Assembly (NCBI GenBank): GCA_963680875.1
Contig: OY804588.1
Span: 82,236,829-82,300,828, forward strand
Reading direction: 5' to 3'
Source of the DNA: Bathymodiolus brooksi
Lineage: Eukaryota; Mollusca; Bivalvia; Mytilida; Modiolidae
Length of the DNA: 64,000 nucleotides
Shown here: in pieces, positions 1-14,200 of the stretch
Numbering within the stretch: position 1 is the stretch's first letter
How the letters are laid out: the number at the start of each line of letters is the position of its first letter
Made by a program: the position numbers and the translations under genes
The notes under the pieces: model-generated
Database searches by the model: none
What the model saw: only the letters and a program-made list of their open reading frames with translations
What the model was told of the DNA's origin: nothing

Positions 1-576
1 TTTGGGCAAGTACAACTAATTTGATAATCCTGCCATATTTAATTGAAATACATGTACTAAGCCACTAATGTGAGTAGCAATACACATAGAGTATCAAATT
101 CGCCTCTTTCTACCATTTTTCTATTGGACTTTTGCACTGTTTTGAAAGTGTGTTATTTTTTGTTTTTCAATTAATTCATTACAATGTAAATTGTCAAAAA
201 ACGCACTTTTTTCAAAAATTTAAATGTCAATTTCTCAAAAATTACTCAACGTATTTTCATTAATTTTTTTAATTTAAAAATTTGTACATTGTTTATGTTA
301 TTCTCTTTATATATTCTTTTAAATACATTTTGACTATGACTGGTTTGTCAAAAATACTATGCACAAATCAAAAACAAAATAATGATTATATCATATGCAG
401 TGCAAAAGGCTCAATTTAGAAGTAACAACATTTTGTGTTCATCAAAAACAAAATTAATTTACAATTCCTTAATAATGTAATCTTTAATAAAACTAAGGTT
501 TTTCTCCCTCGTGCATATGTACTTGGTGTACTTGGTTCCAAAAACTTTTAAATCATTTGATTTTGATTTTTTGGTT

Positions 577-836
577 TTTTGGTGTTTTAACGCCACTTTC
601 AACAATATTTCAGCTATATCATGGCGACCAGTTTTAGTGGTGGAGGAAACCGGAGTACCCGGAGAGAACCACCGACCATGGGCAAGCAACTGGTAAACTT
701 TATCACTTTCGGCTGCGAGTCGAGTACACTCTTTTTTGTAATTTACAAAGCAGGGCGCGAACCCACACCGTATTGGTGATAGGCTTGTGTGAGTTGTTAG
801 ATCCAACGACCTAACTCATTGAGCCATCCGGACCCC
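577..836 (-). mobile_element. SINE family B copy
   Basis: Reads (minus strand) from a tRNA-like head, GGCTCAATGAGTTAGGTCG and GTGTGGGTTCGCGCCC (B-box-like), through a conserved core, GGTGGTTCTCTCCGGGTACT, to the tail GAAAGTGGCGTTAAAACACC. Four copies in the window are all on the minus strand: here, 31,786, 35,068 and 53,370. Probably a molluscan V-SINE-type element; the exact family name is not certain. Confidence 0.75.
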
Positions 837-1062
837 CTTAAATCATTTGACTTTCCAACCTTTTGATTATGGGCGTACATGATGAAGATTATTTCAGAAA
901 TACGTCGTGCGGACTAATTAGATATCTGCGTTGTTATTACCAACATTTTCAGTACAATTTTCACATATCAATTTAAAATATAATGGAAACTGAAATATTC
1001 CCATACTTCACATATGTGTATAAGTATGAGCTTAATGCATGGTGCAAAACGTAAATTGGGGT

Positions 1063-1641
1063 TTAAAGGGGCATTATCTGCCAAATCGTAAATTTTTTGT
1101 TACCCGTAAAGACTCAGATATGATTGATGCCTTAATAAAACGTGTTTCTGTCTTAACTTATAAATGTTATGAAACGTACGCGCATCGGGGAAACTGCAAC
1201 TGCTCGTGTTTTGAAATCGATCAAGAGATGGACGCCATCTTATTAATTATCGACATTGTTTACGGAGTTTGTCGAATCGTCATTAAATCAGTACAACCAT
1301 AAACTTATTTCTCATTTTTTGTGAATTTGCTTTTGGTCGGTGTTAATTACGGACAAAGAACCATGCAAGTTTGCAGTTAATAAGCGACAAAATACAATTT
1401 TTTCGTTTTTACCTGTCACTAGTAAGGTCAGTTGCATACGGAAAAAGCGAGGTCAAATTATTTGCTTGCAAGGAAATAACTAATCGATGGTAATTTTCGT
1501 TCTCAAAAGGCGAAAAGTGGTTCGATAAGCTGCTTAATGTGAAATATTTACCTTTATTTCGTCATTTTAAAGCTACAGGTATTTACCAATTTCCAAAACA
1601 TATAATTTTCTTGCTCAAAATCGTAGCTAATGCCCCTTTAA
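1063..1641. mobile_element. 0.58-kb MITE with TTAAAGGGGCATTA termini
   Basis: Left end TTAAAGGGGCATTATCT and right end AGCTAATGCCCCTTTAA are inverted repeats. Both ends carry TTAA, as expected for a piggyBac-type TTAA target. No transposase. The 87-codon open frame across its left end is not supported as a gene. Confidence 0.65.
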
Positions 1642-1835
1642 ATACTGGTGTTAGGAGGCACTAGGAAATCAGCTTTCAGTTTGAAGTAATGCTTTAAAGC
1701 CTTTTGATAAATTCCATGTGCACATGGGAACCAGAAGCATTGAATAGATCTGTTTCCTAGTTCCTGGCATTTTTCGCTACATAAATTTTAACATATATTT
1801 TCAACATAATTTACAAAAATAGCTATTTTTCTTAC

Positions 1836-2221
1836 TTGTTTTCGAAAAGATTAAATATCGTTGGGTCATTAGGATCATTTGTAGGCGTGGCTTTACAGTT
1901 GGGCACAACAAGTTTTATATTAGGGTCAATGGCTTCTAAGGTCAAGGCGACGTTCAACCATTCTCCTAAGGTCATCTGAATTGGACCGTTCAATGCAGTG
2001 TTAAATGAATCGTTGTAGAATTTCATGGTAATGATATATGATCCTGCTGCCTTCTGGGTAACAGTCTCTGTAACAGGCGTCACTCCTTTATCTACATCAA
2101 TATCTCGTGGGAACTCACAGCTGACCTCAATTCTGTACGTGTTGACTCTAACAATCTGATTTTCTATCACAGTGTAGTCGTATTTAATTGAGTTTGTATA
2201 AACTATATGTGTGTCGTTGGT
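1836..2221 (-). CDS. Exon 7, ZP-N end and ZP-C start
   Basis: Acceptor TTCTCTCCAAACAG, donor AA|GTAAGAAA; 386 bp, phase 0 to 2. It begins [20 protein letters not shown], matching the ZP '..IVY.N.L' strand that follows CGT, then [12 protein letters not shown] (fourth ZP-N Cys). The linker and ZP-C portion [20 protein letters not shown] then [13 protein letters not shown] follow, corresponding to the '..C.ATP....P....L..' block of ZP-C. It stops just before the expected '.GC' of ZP-C, so the domain is completed by an exon outside the window. Confidence 0.85.
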
Positions 2222-5200
2222 CTGTTTGGAGAGAAAAAAATGACATCTTATTAGTTCACGTCGGAAGCCAATGTCTGAATTTACATGGGTCAATGATTTA
2301 CAAATTTACACACTGTATACTTATTATACATGCCATCATCTGCACTATATATTCATTCGAATCTCGTTATTCTCGAATCCGCATGGTCGGGATCGTATGG
2401 TAGTTGGACTTACAACTATATATGCAATCAGTGCCTCACATCACTAACATTCCAATTTCACTCATATGCAGATGTACTCGATACAACATTATGAGATAAA
2501 GATTGTCAGTGATGTGCCACAGGTCGGTGGTTTTCTGTGGTATCCTCCGCCAATAGAACTGACCGCCGCAATATCACACTGAAATAGTGTTGAAAACGAA
2601 GTTAAATACCATAACCCTAACACGAATAAGTCATTTTCCTGCATAAATCTCAGGAAAAATAAATCCGGTTAATAGTATTTCTTAGCTAAAACTTCCCTGT
2701 TAATTCTAATACTGGGCTAAGTATTATATATACCATGGATCTTACGAATTAACTTATTTAAACCAACGAATCCGAAGGATGGGTTGGTTTAAATAAGTTC
2801 ATGAGTGAGATCCATGGTATATATGGTTTGTAACAGAAATTACACGATTGACAGATCTATGACGTCAAAATCATGAAATAACAGACTTATTTAAACAAAG
2901 GCGATGTTAAAGACCCAAAGAATTATAGACCAATCACAATAGTTAGTTGTTTGGGGAAACTGTTTACTGCAATACTGAATGCAAGATTAAATTATTATAC
3001 TGAAGAATTCATAATACTTAAAGAAAATCAAAGTGGTATCAGACAAAGTTATTCAACACTAGATAATATTTTCTCTATATTTACACTATTTCAAATCTTA
3101 AAGTCAAAAAAGAAGAAATTATATTGTGCATTTATTGATTTTGAAAAAGCCTTTGACAGAGTATGGAGAGATGGTCTTTTTCACAAATTATTACTTAACA
3201 ACATAAATGGTAAAATGTATAATATTATATTCAATATGCATACCAGTGTTAAGTCATGCACTCATATAACAATCACACTACAGGATATTTTAACTGTGAA
3301 TTTGGAGTTAGACAAGGGGAAAACCTGTAACCTTTTCTTTATTAAATATTTCTTAATGATCTAGAAAAAATTTTGCTGACAACAGATATAGTTGGTTTAA
3401 AAAGTATCACAGACGAGTTAGAAACTGAACTTGAAATTTATCTAAAAATACTTGTAATGTTATATGCCGATGACACAATTTTATTAGCTGAATCAGCTGA
3501 AGATCTTCAAGTACAATTAAATGCTTTTGGTGAATATTGTGACAATTGGAAAATGAAGGTGAATGTGAACAAAACAAAAATAATGGTATTTGGATTTGGA
3601 AAACTACGACAAAATCTCAAATTCACCTATAAAAACGTTGATATCGAAATAGTCAAACAATTTAATTATTTAGGGGTAATTTTTACAAAAACATGTAATT
3701 TTGATGTTACTAAAAAGCATTTTGCTGACAAAGCGCTTTAGGCAATGTACGAAGTTCTTAAAATGGGAAGATTATATAAATTATCAGTGAAAATCCAGCT
3801 AGATCTCTGATAAAATGATAAAACCTATTCTCTTATATAGTTGCGAGGTCTGGGGATTTGGCAAAAAATGAAGTACTAGAACGAGTTCACTTGAAATTCT
3901 GCAAAATACTTTTAAATTTAAAGTCCTCTACCCCAAACTATATGGTTTATACTGGGCAAGACTTGTAAGTGGTAAGCAGGCTAAATTTTCAAATGTATTT
4001 TATAGGCTTTCTAGAAATTTGAATGAAAATGGTGATACTAATTTAAACTGGGTTTATTTTATCAGAATAATTCTAAATGAGTGTGGATTTACATATATAT
4101 GGGAAACAGAAAATGTTAATAATAAAGAATGGTTAAAATGTGTTGTGAAACAGCGATTGTTAGATCAGTTTGTACAGAATTGGCAAACATCTCTGTCAGA
4201 TTCTTCAAGAGCATTAAATTATAGGATTTTTAAAACCAAATTCGAATTCGAGGAATATTTCAATATTTTAAATATAGGTGATGCAATCAGACTGTATAGA
4301 TTTAGGACAACAAATCTCTATCTACCGATTGAAACCAGTAGATGGAGAAATATTGATAGAGAAAACAGGTACTGTAATTGTCAGAAATTAGGCGACGAAT
4401 ACCACTATGTTTTAGAGTGTTCCTCTTTAAACGTTAAACACAAGCAGCTTCTTCCAAAATATTTTATGAAAAGACATAATGTTGTCAAATTCTTTGAATA
4501 TCTATATACCAAAAAACAATCGCTGTTACGAAAACTATGTATATTTATCAAACATATCAATCAGGTCTTTTGTACTCCTGGCTTACCCACTGTTGTTCCT
4601 TAACCTATGTATATTTTGTAAATAGTATTGTTATGTTATTATTATGTTGTTATTTTTCTCTGTAACATTGTATTTGGCTGTATGAGAATAAAGATATATA
4701 TATATATATAAGACGTCAAAATCATGGAATAACATCAAGATCTTCATGTTAGATAGACCATGGTTTGTAAAAGTTCACTATTTTTAAGTTAATTATTGCA
4801 TAAAAACATCAAAGAAAAAATGCGTATTTATGTTACAATTTGAAATAATGCATATAAGAATCTAGTTCTTTTTATTTCATGTTGTAAGTCATTAACAAAA
4901 TACATTGTATCTAGTAAAAAGAAGACATTATATAATGTAATGATAGCAAAAAAAAAAGAGAGATATCATTACTCTCAGATGTTCAATATTTTTGCATTTT
5001 GATTGATATTTTTTTCAAAGTTATTCAAATTGAAAAATTGTATAACAACTTTGAGATCTCATTAATCAGTTTAACTCCGCCACACTTGTGTGCCATTCTC
5101 GAACAATGACATGGATTTCTAAGGTCATATGTCGTGGCATTTATTATACTCAGAGTTTTAAGGTGAGAGATGGTTGTTTGGTTTGTTGATGTTTGTGGAA

Positions 5201-8200
5201 TTGTTGACCATCACTTTTTAATTTTTCTGTTCATATTTTATAACATAAAAGTTGTCGAACTTAACTTAATCTGAGTTTCGTTTTGTAATGTCCGTTACGA
5301 TTTCCGCATAAAAACGAATTTTGGTTCGTCTTTACCTCCAGATGTTTGTAGGAGGGCCCATGTCTTATTTACATTGATTGTGTGTGTTTGCACATAGTGG
5401 TGTCCAACACATATAATGTTGTGTTTTTTTTCTTCTTCTTGTGTACCCTATGTTTCCAGTTTCTCTGGATTGTTCATTTGTGATTACCCCTTCGGTATTC
5501 TCTAACATATACGCATAACAGACCAGATATTATGACCAATTATCATTTCTGATCCAAATAATACTTGCCGTTGTTTTTGTTCCACACTGACTGTATGGTA
5601 TTATGATAGTGACTGTGTCAACAGTGGTTTGTGTATTCACGTCACATTGCCCACTATAATGATAGAATATAGACAGATGTTTAGCTTCTAGATACGGATC
5701 CTGTATACGACTAAACCTGGCGTAAAACTTCCCACCGGAACACTCTAGTTCAGGAACAGGTGCTGAAATAATATTAAATTATGTACCATTTAAATTAATG
5801 TTAAATCTACATGTACAGTATTACAGAACTCAACCAGTAGCCATCGTGGTTGAGATCGTGTGGTATTTTGCCGATTTACAACTACCAATGCAATCGGTGC
5901 CTATCACAAATGATGTTCGACTCCCCTCTGGAGTACAACATTAAGTGATCAAGTTTGTCAGTGACTGGCGGCAGGTCGGTGGTTTTCTCCGCGTCCTCCA
6001 GTTTCCTCCACCAATAAAACTGACCACCACGATATAATTTCTACTTCTACTTCTACCGAATAATGACCTACTTCAACAGTTTGAAGATTATGTCATTGAA
6101 TTGCGATACGAAAAGGGAAGAAGAAAAGAAAAAAAAAGTAAAAAATACAATAAGAAATAAGTTAAAAAAACTGAAATATTGTTGAAAGTTGTGCTAAACA
6201 CCATAAAACAAACAAACAAACCAAACTGCAAGAGGTGGAGTTGGATCCCATTAGCCGGTTAGACGCCGCCACATTTGTCTGCTTGTCCAAAGAAAATACC
6301 TGGATTTCCAACGTCATATATTGTGGCCTTTGTGTGTTAAATTGTGAGAGGTGAATGGTGGTTGTTTGTTTGTTGATATTGGTGAAATTGTTGACCATAA
6401 ATGTTTAAACTTTTTGTTCATAATATCGTTAAATTTAGGACGAGTACCATAAACCTAATTATAAATTTTATGTTCACATGTTCTCTTTTACATTTAAGTG
6501 GTTTTCTCCGGGTACACTAGTTTCCACCGCCAATAAAATTAACCACCAGGATATAACGGAAATATTGTTGAAAGTGGCGTTAAACACTATAAACCAAACC
6601 AAACCAAACCATCAACACGAAGTAAATAACTTTTGTTGACTGTTTCATTTTAATTATACCACCTGTGGTAATATTGGATGACTATTCTACAAAACAAAAG
6701 TATGCATTTAATTTTAGCACTTTGAATGTAATGTTACATCTAAATACAATTGTCTTCTAGAAATATGTAAAAATTATATTCACTGCTGAAAAAAACTTTA
6801 TTCTTGTTGATATATGAAAATCTCGTTGTACGAGAAGTGAAGAAAACGGTATCATCATCAACCAATCAATATATGTTATACCAGAAACACAATAAGATGA
6901 TGTGTGACGTAAAATTGTTTTTGACATTTGCTTCACTGGGTTTGGTACTGCTTTGACAACTATTTTACCTATTTTGTTCCAGTATTGTTATAAATAATGT
7001 TAGAGTGACAGCCGGAACCTTTGAGCCGTAATGAAAGCGGGAGGTTTGGCGCTTTAAAATCTGATTCAACCCACCATATCTTTAGAAATGCCTGTACCAA
7101 GTCAGGCTCATTACGGTTTTCACAGTTTTCCGGTTGTTGACTGATTTTGTCTGTTTATATACTTATGAGTTTTGACTTTCCCTTTGTAAGATTGTTCGGA
7201 GTTCGGTAATTTTGTTATTACCCTTATTTATGATGTGAACACCTCTCCAAGTCCAACTCCAACATACAATTTTTCAAGTGCACCTAAGCCTTAGCATATA
7301 GGTATTGTATATATTCAAAAGCACAACATTTGAATTTGATTCATCCTATAGCATATATTTTTTTAACTATGATTTGTGATTCAGTAAATGGTTGCAGGTA
7401 AATTGTTAAACTGTGATAATTCCCTGTGGTGCATGTATTTGACCTCTACCCGTGATCATATCCCTGTCCATGTAATAATACCATACAATCTTATCTACCT
7501 TTGTCAATATCAGCTTTACTGGTTGAATAATATTTCTATATAATACAAAGTTCAGGATTAATAAAAACCAGGCATGATGCCTTATTTAATTACATTAGTA
7601 AATGTTGTGGTCGTTTACACAATGGCTTAATCGATTGGTTGTTGGTTGGCTAATATAACGACCAGTAGAGACAAATGATCAATTCAGGTCGAGAATAACT
7701 TCAACAATATTTTACAATTGTGCAGAAATGAAGGACTGATGAGACAACAAAGGAACACATTTTGACTGCCACTGTAAAAGAATGGAGAAATGGAAAAGGC
7801 CAATAAATTCAAAATTTTGTTGTATTTACAACGCAGATTCTCTTTTTCGGAGTCGAGTTGGACACCACGATACGTAAATGAATACAAACGTCATATATCA
7901 GAAACGAGTCCATTTCATTACAATTTTTAAAATCAATATCATACATGTAAACATTTCATTTTAATATAAGATTAAAACTCCATACTTAAACACATTTCAG
8001 GGGCGGATCTAGGATTTCAAGTTGGGGGGGGGAGGGAGCGCACTTAAAAAAATTGCGCCGAGCGGAGGGAGGTGCGAAAATTTATGGGGTGTTTCGTGTG
8101 AAAAATCACGATTTTACGCCAAAAAATCATATTTTTTTCAATTGCGGAGGGAGGCGCGGAAATTTTTGGGGTGTTTCGTGTGAAAAATCATTTCATTTGT

Positions 8201-11200
8201 ACCGAAACTACCGCATCATCATGTGCGGTTTACAGATTAATGATAATGTAAAAATAAAAAAAAATTAATTGATATGAGACAATGGTATGATTCAAGTAAA
8301 ACGATATGAGTTAAGGATGGTATTGGTATTTTACATCTCGCAGTCAGTCATTATGGGTTCTTTGAGGATGTGTATTCTATATATATATATAACTCATACC
8401 TTTAATAAGCAAGCAGTCTATATTTGTGGTCTAGATATACTTTAACTTCTAACAAATACGAAACTTAATTATACCTAAGGCATACAAATGCAGAATATAT
8501 GTTACAGTACACAATTTATGGTCATACAGATACCATTACAAGATACAGTACACTGTATATGACACTTACCTGAAGGTTGTGTATTCTCTAGTTTTATACA
8601 GGTAACACTGGCGTATTCTTTTTGATTGACGTCACAGTTATGAACACCCCAGTTAGACTTTGGACATTGTTCAATATCGGTTTCAGTTCCGACACACTCT
8701 ACGTCATCAAGGAGATATACGTTACTGACCTGGTCTTTGACGTGATTTATGTCTATTGGGGCACCTGCCTGAGCAATTTTAGGGCTGCAAAGAAAATTGA
8801 GAGATATGTAAAAAGATGAATCACTAATGATGAAAACGCCAAATATTTGTATTATCTACCAAAAACGTTTTAACTGGTAATGCATGTCGAGTTGGGTAGG
8901 GACGAACAATTTAGTCTTTTGTAGCGGCTGCAATGTGCTTACTCTTTTCTAATATCTACAATAAGGGTAATAACAAAATTACCGAACTCCGAACAATCTT
9001 TCAAAGGGAAAGTCAAAACTCATAATTATATAAACAGACAAAATCAGTCAACAACCGGAAAACTGTTAAAACCGTAATGACCCTGACTTGGTACAGGCAT
9101 TTCTAAAGATATGGTGGGTTGAATCAGATTTTAAAGCGCCAAACCTCCCGCTTTCATTATGGCTCAAAGGTTCCGGCTGTCACTATAACAGTATTTATAA
9201 CAATACTGGAACAAAATAGGTAAAATAGTTGTCAAAGCAGTACCAAATTCAGTGAAGTACATGTCAAAAACAATTTTACGTCACACATTGATAGTAAAAT
9301 ATTTTTGACAATTTTGTTGACTGCCTTATCTTTATACATTTTCACTATATGAAAATGCATCGTTTATTATCGTCTCTGCAGAGACGGAATATATTTCGAC
9401 AAGATCGTGGTATCGGAATATAAACTTTTTAAGAGATCGAATAAGGCGAATCTTTTTATAGCCCTGGTCCAGTAGCCTGTTTCTCAGATGAAGATGACGT
9501 TTCAGGAAATCAGAATAATTGCTACTGGCCCTTGCATAACGAATCAATTGCGAGATGTAAACACCATATGCACATATGCAGGAGAAAAGAGGTTTAGCGT
9601 GCTGGTAGCTCCAAATACGGATAAAATATTGATATATTTTTAACAAATGTGTATGGTTTATTTTTAAAATTGACTGCGACATACACTTGGAAAGATATAG
9701 CGAATCGTATTTGGATAGAAATAATATCCATTATTTAACTTGACACACATCTGGGCCATCTTCTCCCAATCAGGCATTTAGAGCCAGTAGTACTAGTTTT
9801 AGAAGAGAAGTGTTTTATTGTAGTGTGTTGCACATTTGTGTATCTACTAAAACATGTTTGTGACTTTAATAACATGTTGAGGTGGCGGGTTGAGGTGGCG
9901 GGTTGGGATCCAATTAACTGATTTAACACTGCCACATTTTCATTACTGTCTCAAGTCAGAGCAAATATTGGGTTAAGCATATGTCTTTTATGTTGAATAA
10001 CCTAAGAGGGGTGGTTGTTCGTTTCTTGATACTGATGGAATTGCTGACCATCAGTGTTGAGATTTGCTTTTCAAAATATAGATGTATCACAAAGAATTAC
10101 CAGTGGGAAAACATATGCCTCTTTACAATATATTCGATATTATCAAATTGACAAGGAGCTGAAAGTTGACACAACTATCAAATAGATAAGATTTTGGGAC
10201 TGTTCCGACAGTGTGGTATTTTTCATTTTATACTCACTCATAACATAGCATTCGGCATACGACTCTTGCGTCCTGTGTTCCCCAGTTGTCGTCACATATT
10301 GAACCCCAAACACCATTTCTATTAACCTCCACAAATCCAATTCCATTTAAATTTGACGGTCCTATCAAGCGTATGTTGCTACTAGGTGCAGTACCTTAAA
10401 AGTAAGTGGAAATGATATGAAATTAATTATAATATACTGGGAGAAATACATTCAACTAAATGGTAACTGTATGAAATTCCATTGTCATATACTCAGGGAT
10501 ATGGTGCTTTAGAGGACAGTTGGACCTGTTAATCGGTGAGGAAGCCAATCCGTTTAACAGGTCCAACTCTCCTCTAAAGCGTCAGACTTTGCAGGACTGA
10601 TAACAGCACAGGCACTTGTTTCATTCAAAAAATATATGCCCTCAATATTTTTCGCTTATTTGTGATCCTTTCGCTGACCCAATTATATCGTTACATTCCC
10701 CGAGATATTTCTCTTTTCGACTGCCACATTCAAATATAAATACCGGGCCCCGGTCAGACGAATTGGACAAGAATATTCAGCGAAAGTCGCATTTTCTATT
10801 TTTCAGTCACTGAAACGGATACAACCACTTCCGGTTTGCGCTGGATTTTTCATATGTATTCGGAATTCTCTAGACCGGCCATGTGTAACAATGCCATCAT
10901 GATCATCTCTTCCAAAGTAAGCCTTTAAAATACAGATAATTGTTCCAATGCCGATTATAGAAATATGTTCAAATCCAAATTACTGACATTTGATTTTTAA
11001 AAACCTTTTTTTTTAGTTTCTAAATCAATTTAGAACGGACCGGAAGTGACTGTATCCGTTTCAGTGACTGAAAAATAGATAATGCGACTTTCGCTGAATA
11101 TTCTTGTCCATTTCGTCTGAGGGGGGCCCGGTATTTATATTTAAATGTTGCAGTCGGAAAGAGAAATATCTCGGGAGTGTAACGATATAGTTGGGTCAGC

Positions 11201-14200
11201 GAAAGGATCACAAATAAGCGAAACATATTGAGGAGAAGTGGGGAAGGGGTAAAGGGCAGATGTTTACCTTGAAGTAAGGAAGAGGAGGGGGCGTATATTT
11301 TTTGAATGAAACAAGTGCCTGTGGATAACAGGTTATAATTCCTAATTAAAAGAAAAGCATATATATGTACATGGAAAGATCGTATTTAATTGATTTTCTG
11401 CTTGACGTAAATACAGAGCACGCTTTCCTGAGTAATCGTCTGCTATAGTATTTTTATATACAGTATAAGAAAAATACGTTTTTTGTTTAACTGCATGAAA
11501 TGGACATAATTGTCACCATTAAAGGGAAGTAACTACTACATAAACGTGAAAAACGTAAAATTTTAGAATCATGTCGGAAATGTGCAAATATATTGAGTGA
11601 CTTATTGAGTGAGTGAGTGAGTGATTGTTGTTTAACGCCAACTCAGCAATTTTCAGCTATATCATGACGAGAACAAGTTAATTTGCAATGAGACGAGGTC
11701 CACTTTGTACTAGATCAACACACTGAGTTGGATTTTTATAGTGATAGCTCACTGAAACAACAGTCCGCGGATAGACATGTCACCCCACTCAGACACATGA
11801 TGTCGGCTTTGTACTCATTAGACCAACAAGCTTAATTGGATTTTTATGCAAATAGTCTATTGAAGGTTAGTGCTAGTGTTGTGGTGTTTAACACCACTTT
11901 CAACAATATTTCAGTTATATCGTGGCAGTCAGTTTTATCTGCGAGGTAAACCTGAGTACCCGGAGAAAACCAACGACCTGTCGCAATTCACTGACAAACT
12001 TTATCACATAATGTTGTATCGAGTACACCTCGCCAGAGTTGGATATGAACTCACAACGTTAGTGGTGATAGGCACTGATTGCATAGATATTTATAAATCC
12101 AACTACCATGCCATCACGACCACGATGGGACCTCACATAGTCTATTGAGTGTTTATTGTCATCACTACAAAACTTTAGTACCTGGTTATCATGCAATGCA
12201 TTGTATATAAGCAGAGTTTGAGGATACCAAAGGGGTAATCAGAATCCGTATATCAAAGAAGAACAGACAACAACATGGCCAAAAGAAAAAGTACAAAAGG
12301 ACAAACAACGATCTACAAAACATTCATATAAAACTAAAGATCGAGTAACACGAACCCCACTAAAAACCGTGGGTGAACTCAGGTGCTCTGGAAGGGTAAG
12401 CAGTTCCTGCTCCACTAGTGAAACCCGTCGTGTTAATCTAGTTACAAACCCGGTGATAAGCCATGAACGAGGAAAGGACCGAGAAGTGTTTACGACAAGT
12501 GGAACATTTGTGACACCGATATTCTATAACGGTCAACCAAGTCATGGTGGCGACCGTAAAACTTTCGAAGTGATGACTTCAACTTAACGAAGAGGAACCC
12601 TTGGTTCAGTAGCTTCCTTGTTAAGCGCAACCCTTTATCAAGGAAATCCTGATAGGACCCACAATCTCTAGAATATCGTATCAACTGAGAGATATATATT
12701 CCATATGCAGGAATGTTGCTATATATGAATGGAAAGTTCACGATGGAAAAATTGAAATCATCTCTTTTGTCGTAAAGTATCGATCTTAACCGCCCCTCAC
12801 TTTCAATTTCGAGGTGTAAGTCAAGGTATGAAGCAGACCTATCTGTATCTGTAGTATCCTTTATTTCAAGCTCAATGGGATAGATGTGATCAACAAAATC
12901 ACCTAACTTAGAATTATGTAGTGAAAGAACATCATATATATAGAAGAACGCGAAATTAAAGGATCGAGCTAGCTTCTTTTTGAACTCTTGTACTTACAGT
13001 TAGATGGTTGTACAGTAGCAGGTGCCCGTGTGGTTACAGGAGATACAGAAGACGAGGGAAGAGGGGTCGTATTACAAATCACACCCACATCTTCAGAATG
13101 ATGTACTTACAGTTAGATGGCTGTACAGTAGCAGGTGCCCGTGTGGTTACAGGAGATACAGAAGACGAGGGAAGAGGAGTCGTATTACAAATCACACCCA
13201 CATCTTCAGAATGATCACAGTTATTTTCACCGAATGGACGGAAAAGACACAGTTCAATATGATTTTCATTCCCTTGGCATGTTAAATCGTCTAGCCAAAT
13301 TTGCCCTGTTCCGTCACCAAATCGACCATCCGTTATAGCTGTTCCACCATTTCTGAAATATAAGTCAGATTCTGACAAAATACATAGCCTCTAACACAAT
13401 ACTCAATTGTTTAAAATCACTGAGAGTGATTGCTATTTAACATAAAATTGCATGCACTTGTGACAGGCAATTATGCATCCTCCACGCTTTTTTTTTTAAA
13501 GTTTCTGTTTACATATTTATCAAGTCTCGTTTTCCTTTACTTATCATGTTTGTCTCCATATATCCACACAATCTTATATCAACAACAACTTACATGTGCC
13601 GGCCTCCACTACTGTGTGGATAATTTGACGGACAAGATAGTGGACGGATACACGGACAGCAGAATAATCATCAATTTAATTGTTTAGTTTGTTCACCAGA
13701 GTGTTCGTTGATTTCTCAATATTTGATTATTTTGGCTATATCGCAAAATAAATATAACAACCTGAGATAATATAATTTGTCAAGAGAATTTGAAATGGTG
13801 TGCACTGATGATACAGAAATGAAATAATACTTGCAATGAATCTAATATACTTCATTTACCGGACGAATTGCTTTATCGAAAACAGTTGCTATACCGGTAT
13901 ATGACTGGGATGCGAACTTGGAGATTCAGTTATCCAGAAGGCAGGTTTTTAGGATGAACTTTGAGATTCAGTTATCCAGAAGGCATGTTTTTAGGATCCC
14001 ATTAACTTTGAGATTCAGTTATCCAGAAGGCATGTTTTTAGGATCCCATTAACATTGAGATTCAGTTATCCAGAAGGCATGTTTTTAGGATCCCATTAAC
14101 TTTGAGATTCAGTTATCCAGAAGGCAGGCTTTTAGTATCCCATTAACTTTGAGATTCGGTTATCCACAAGGCAGGTTTTTAGGATCCCATTATCCGACTT

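Noticed and set aside
1039..1302. 87-codon plus-strand frame
   Set aside because: Lies across the left end of a TTAA-flanked MITE; no domain or splice context.
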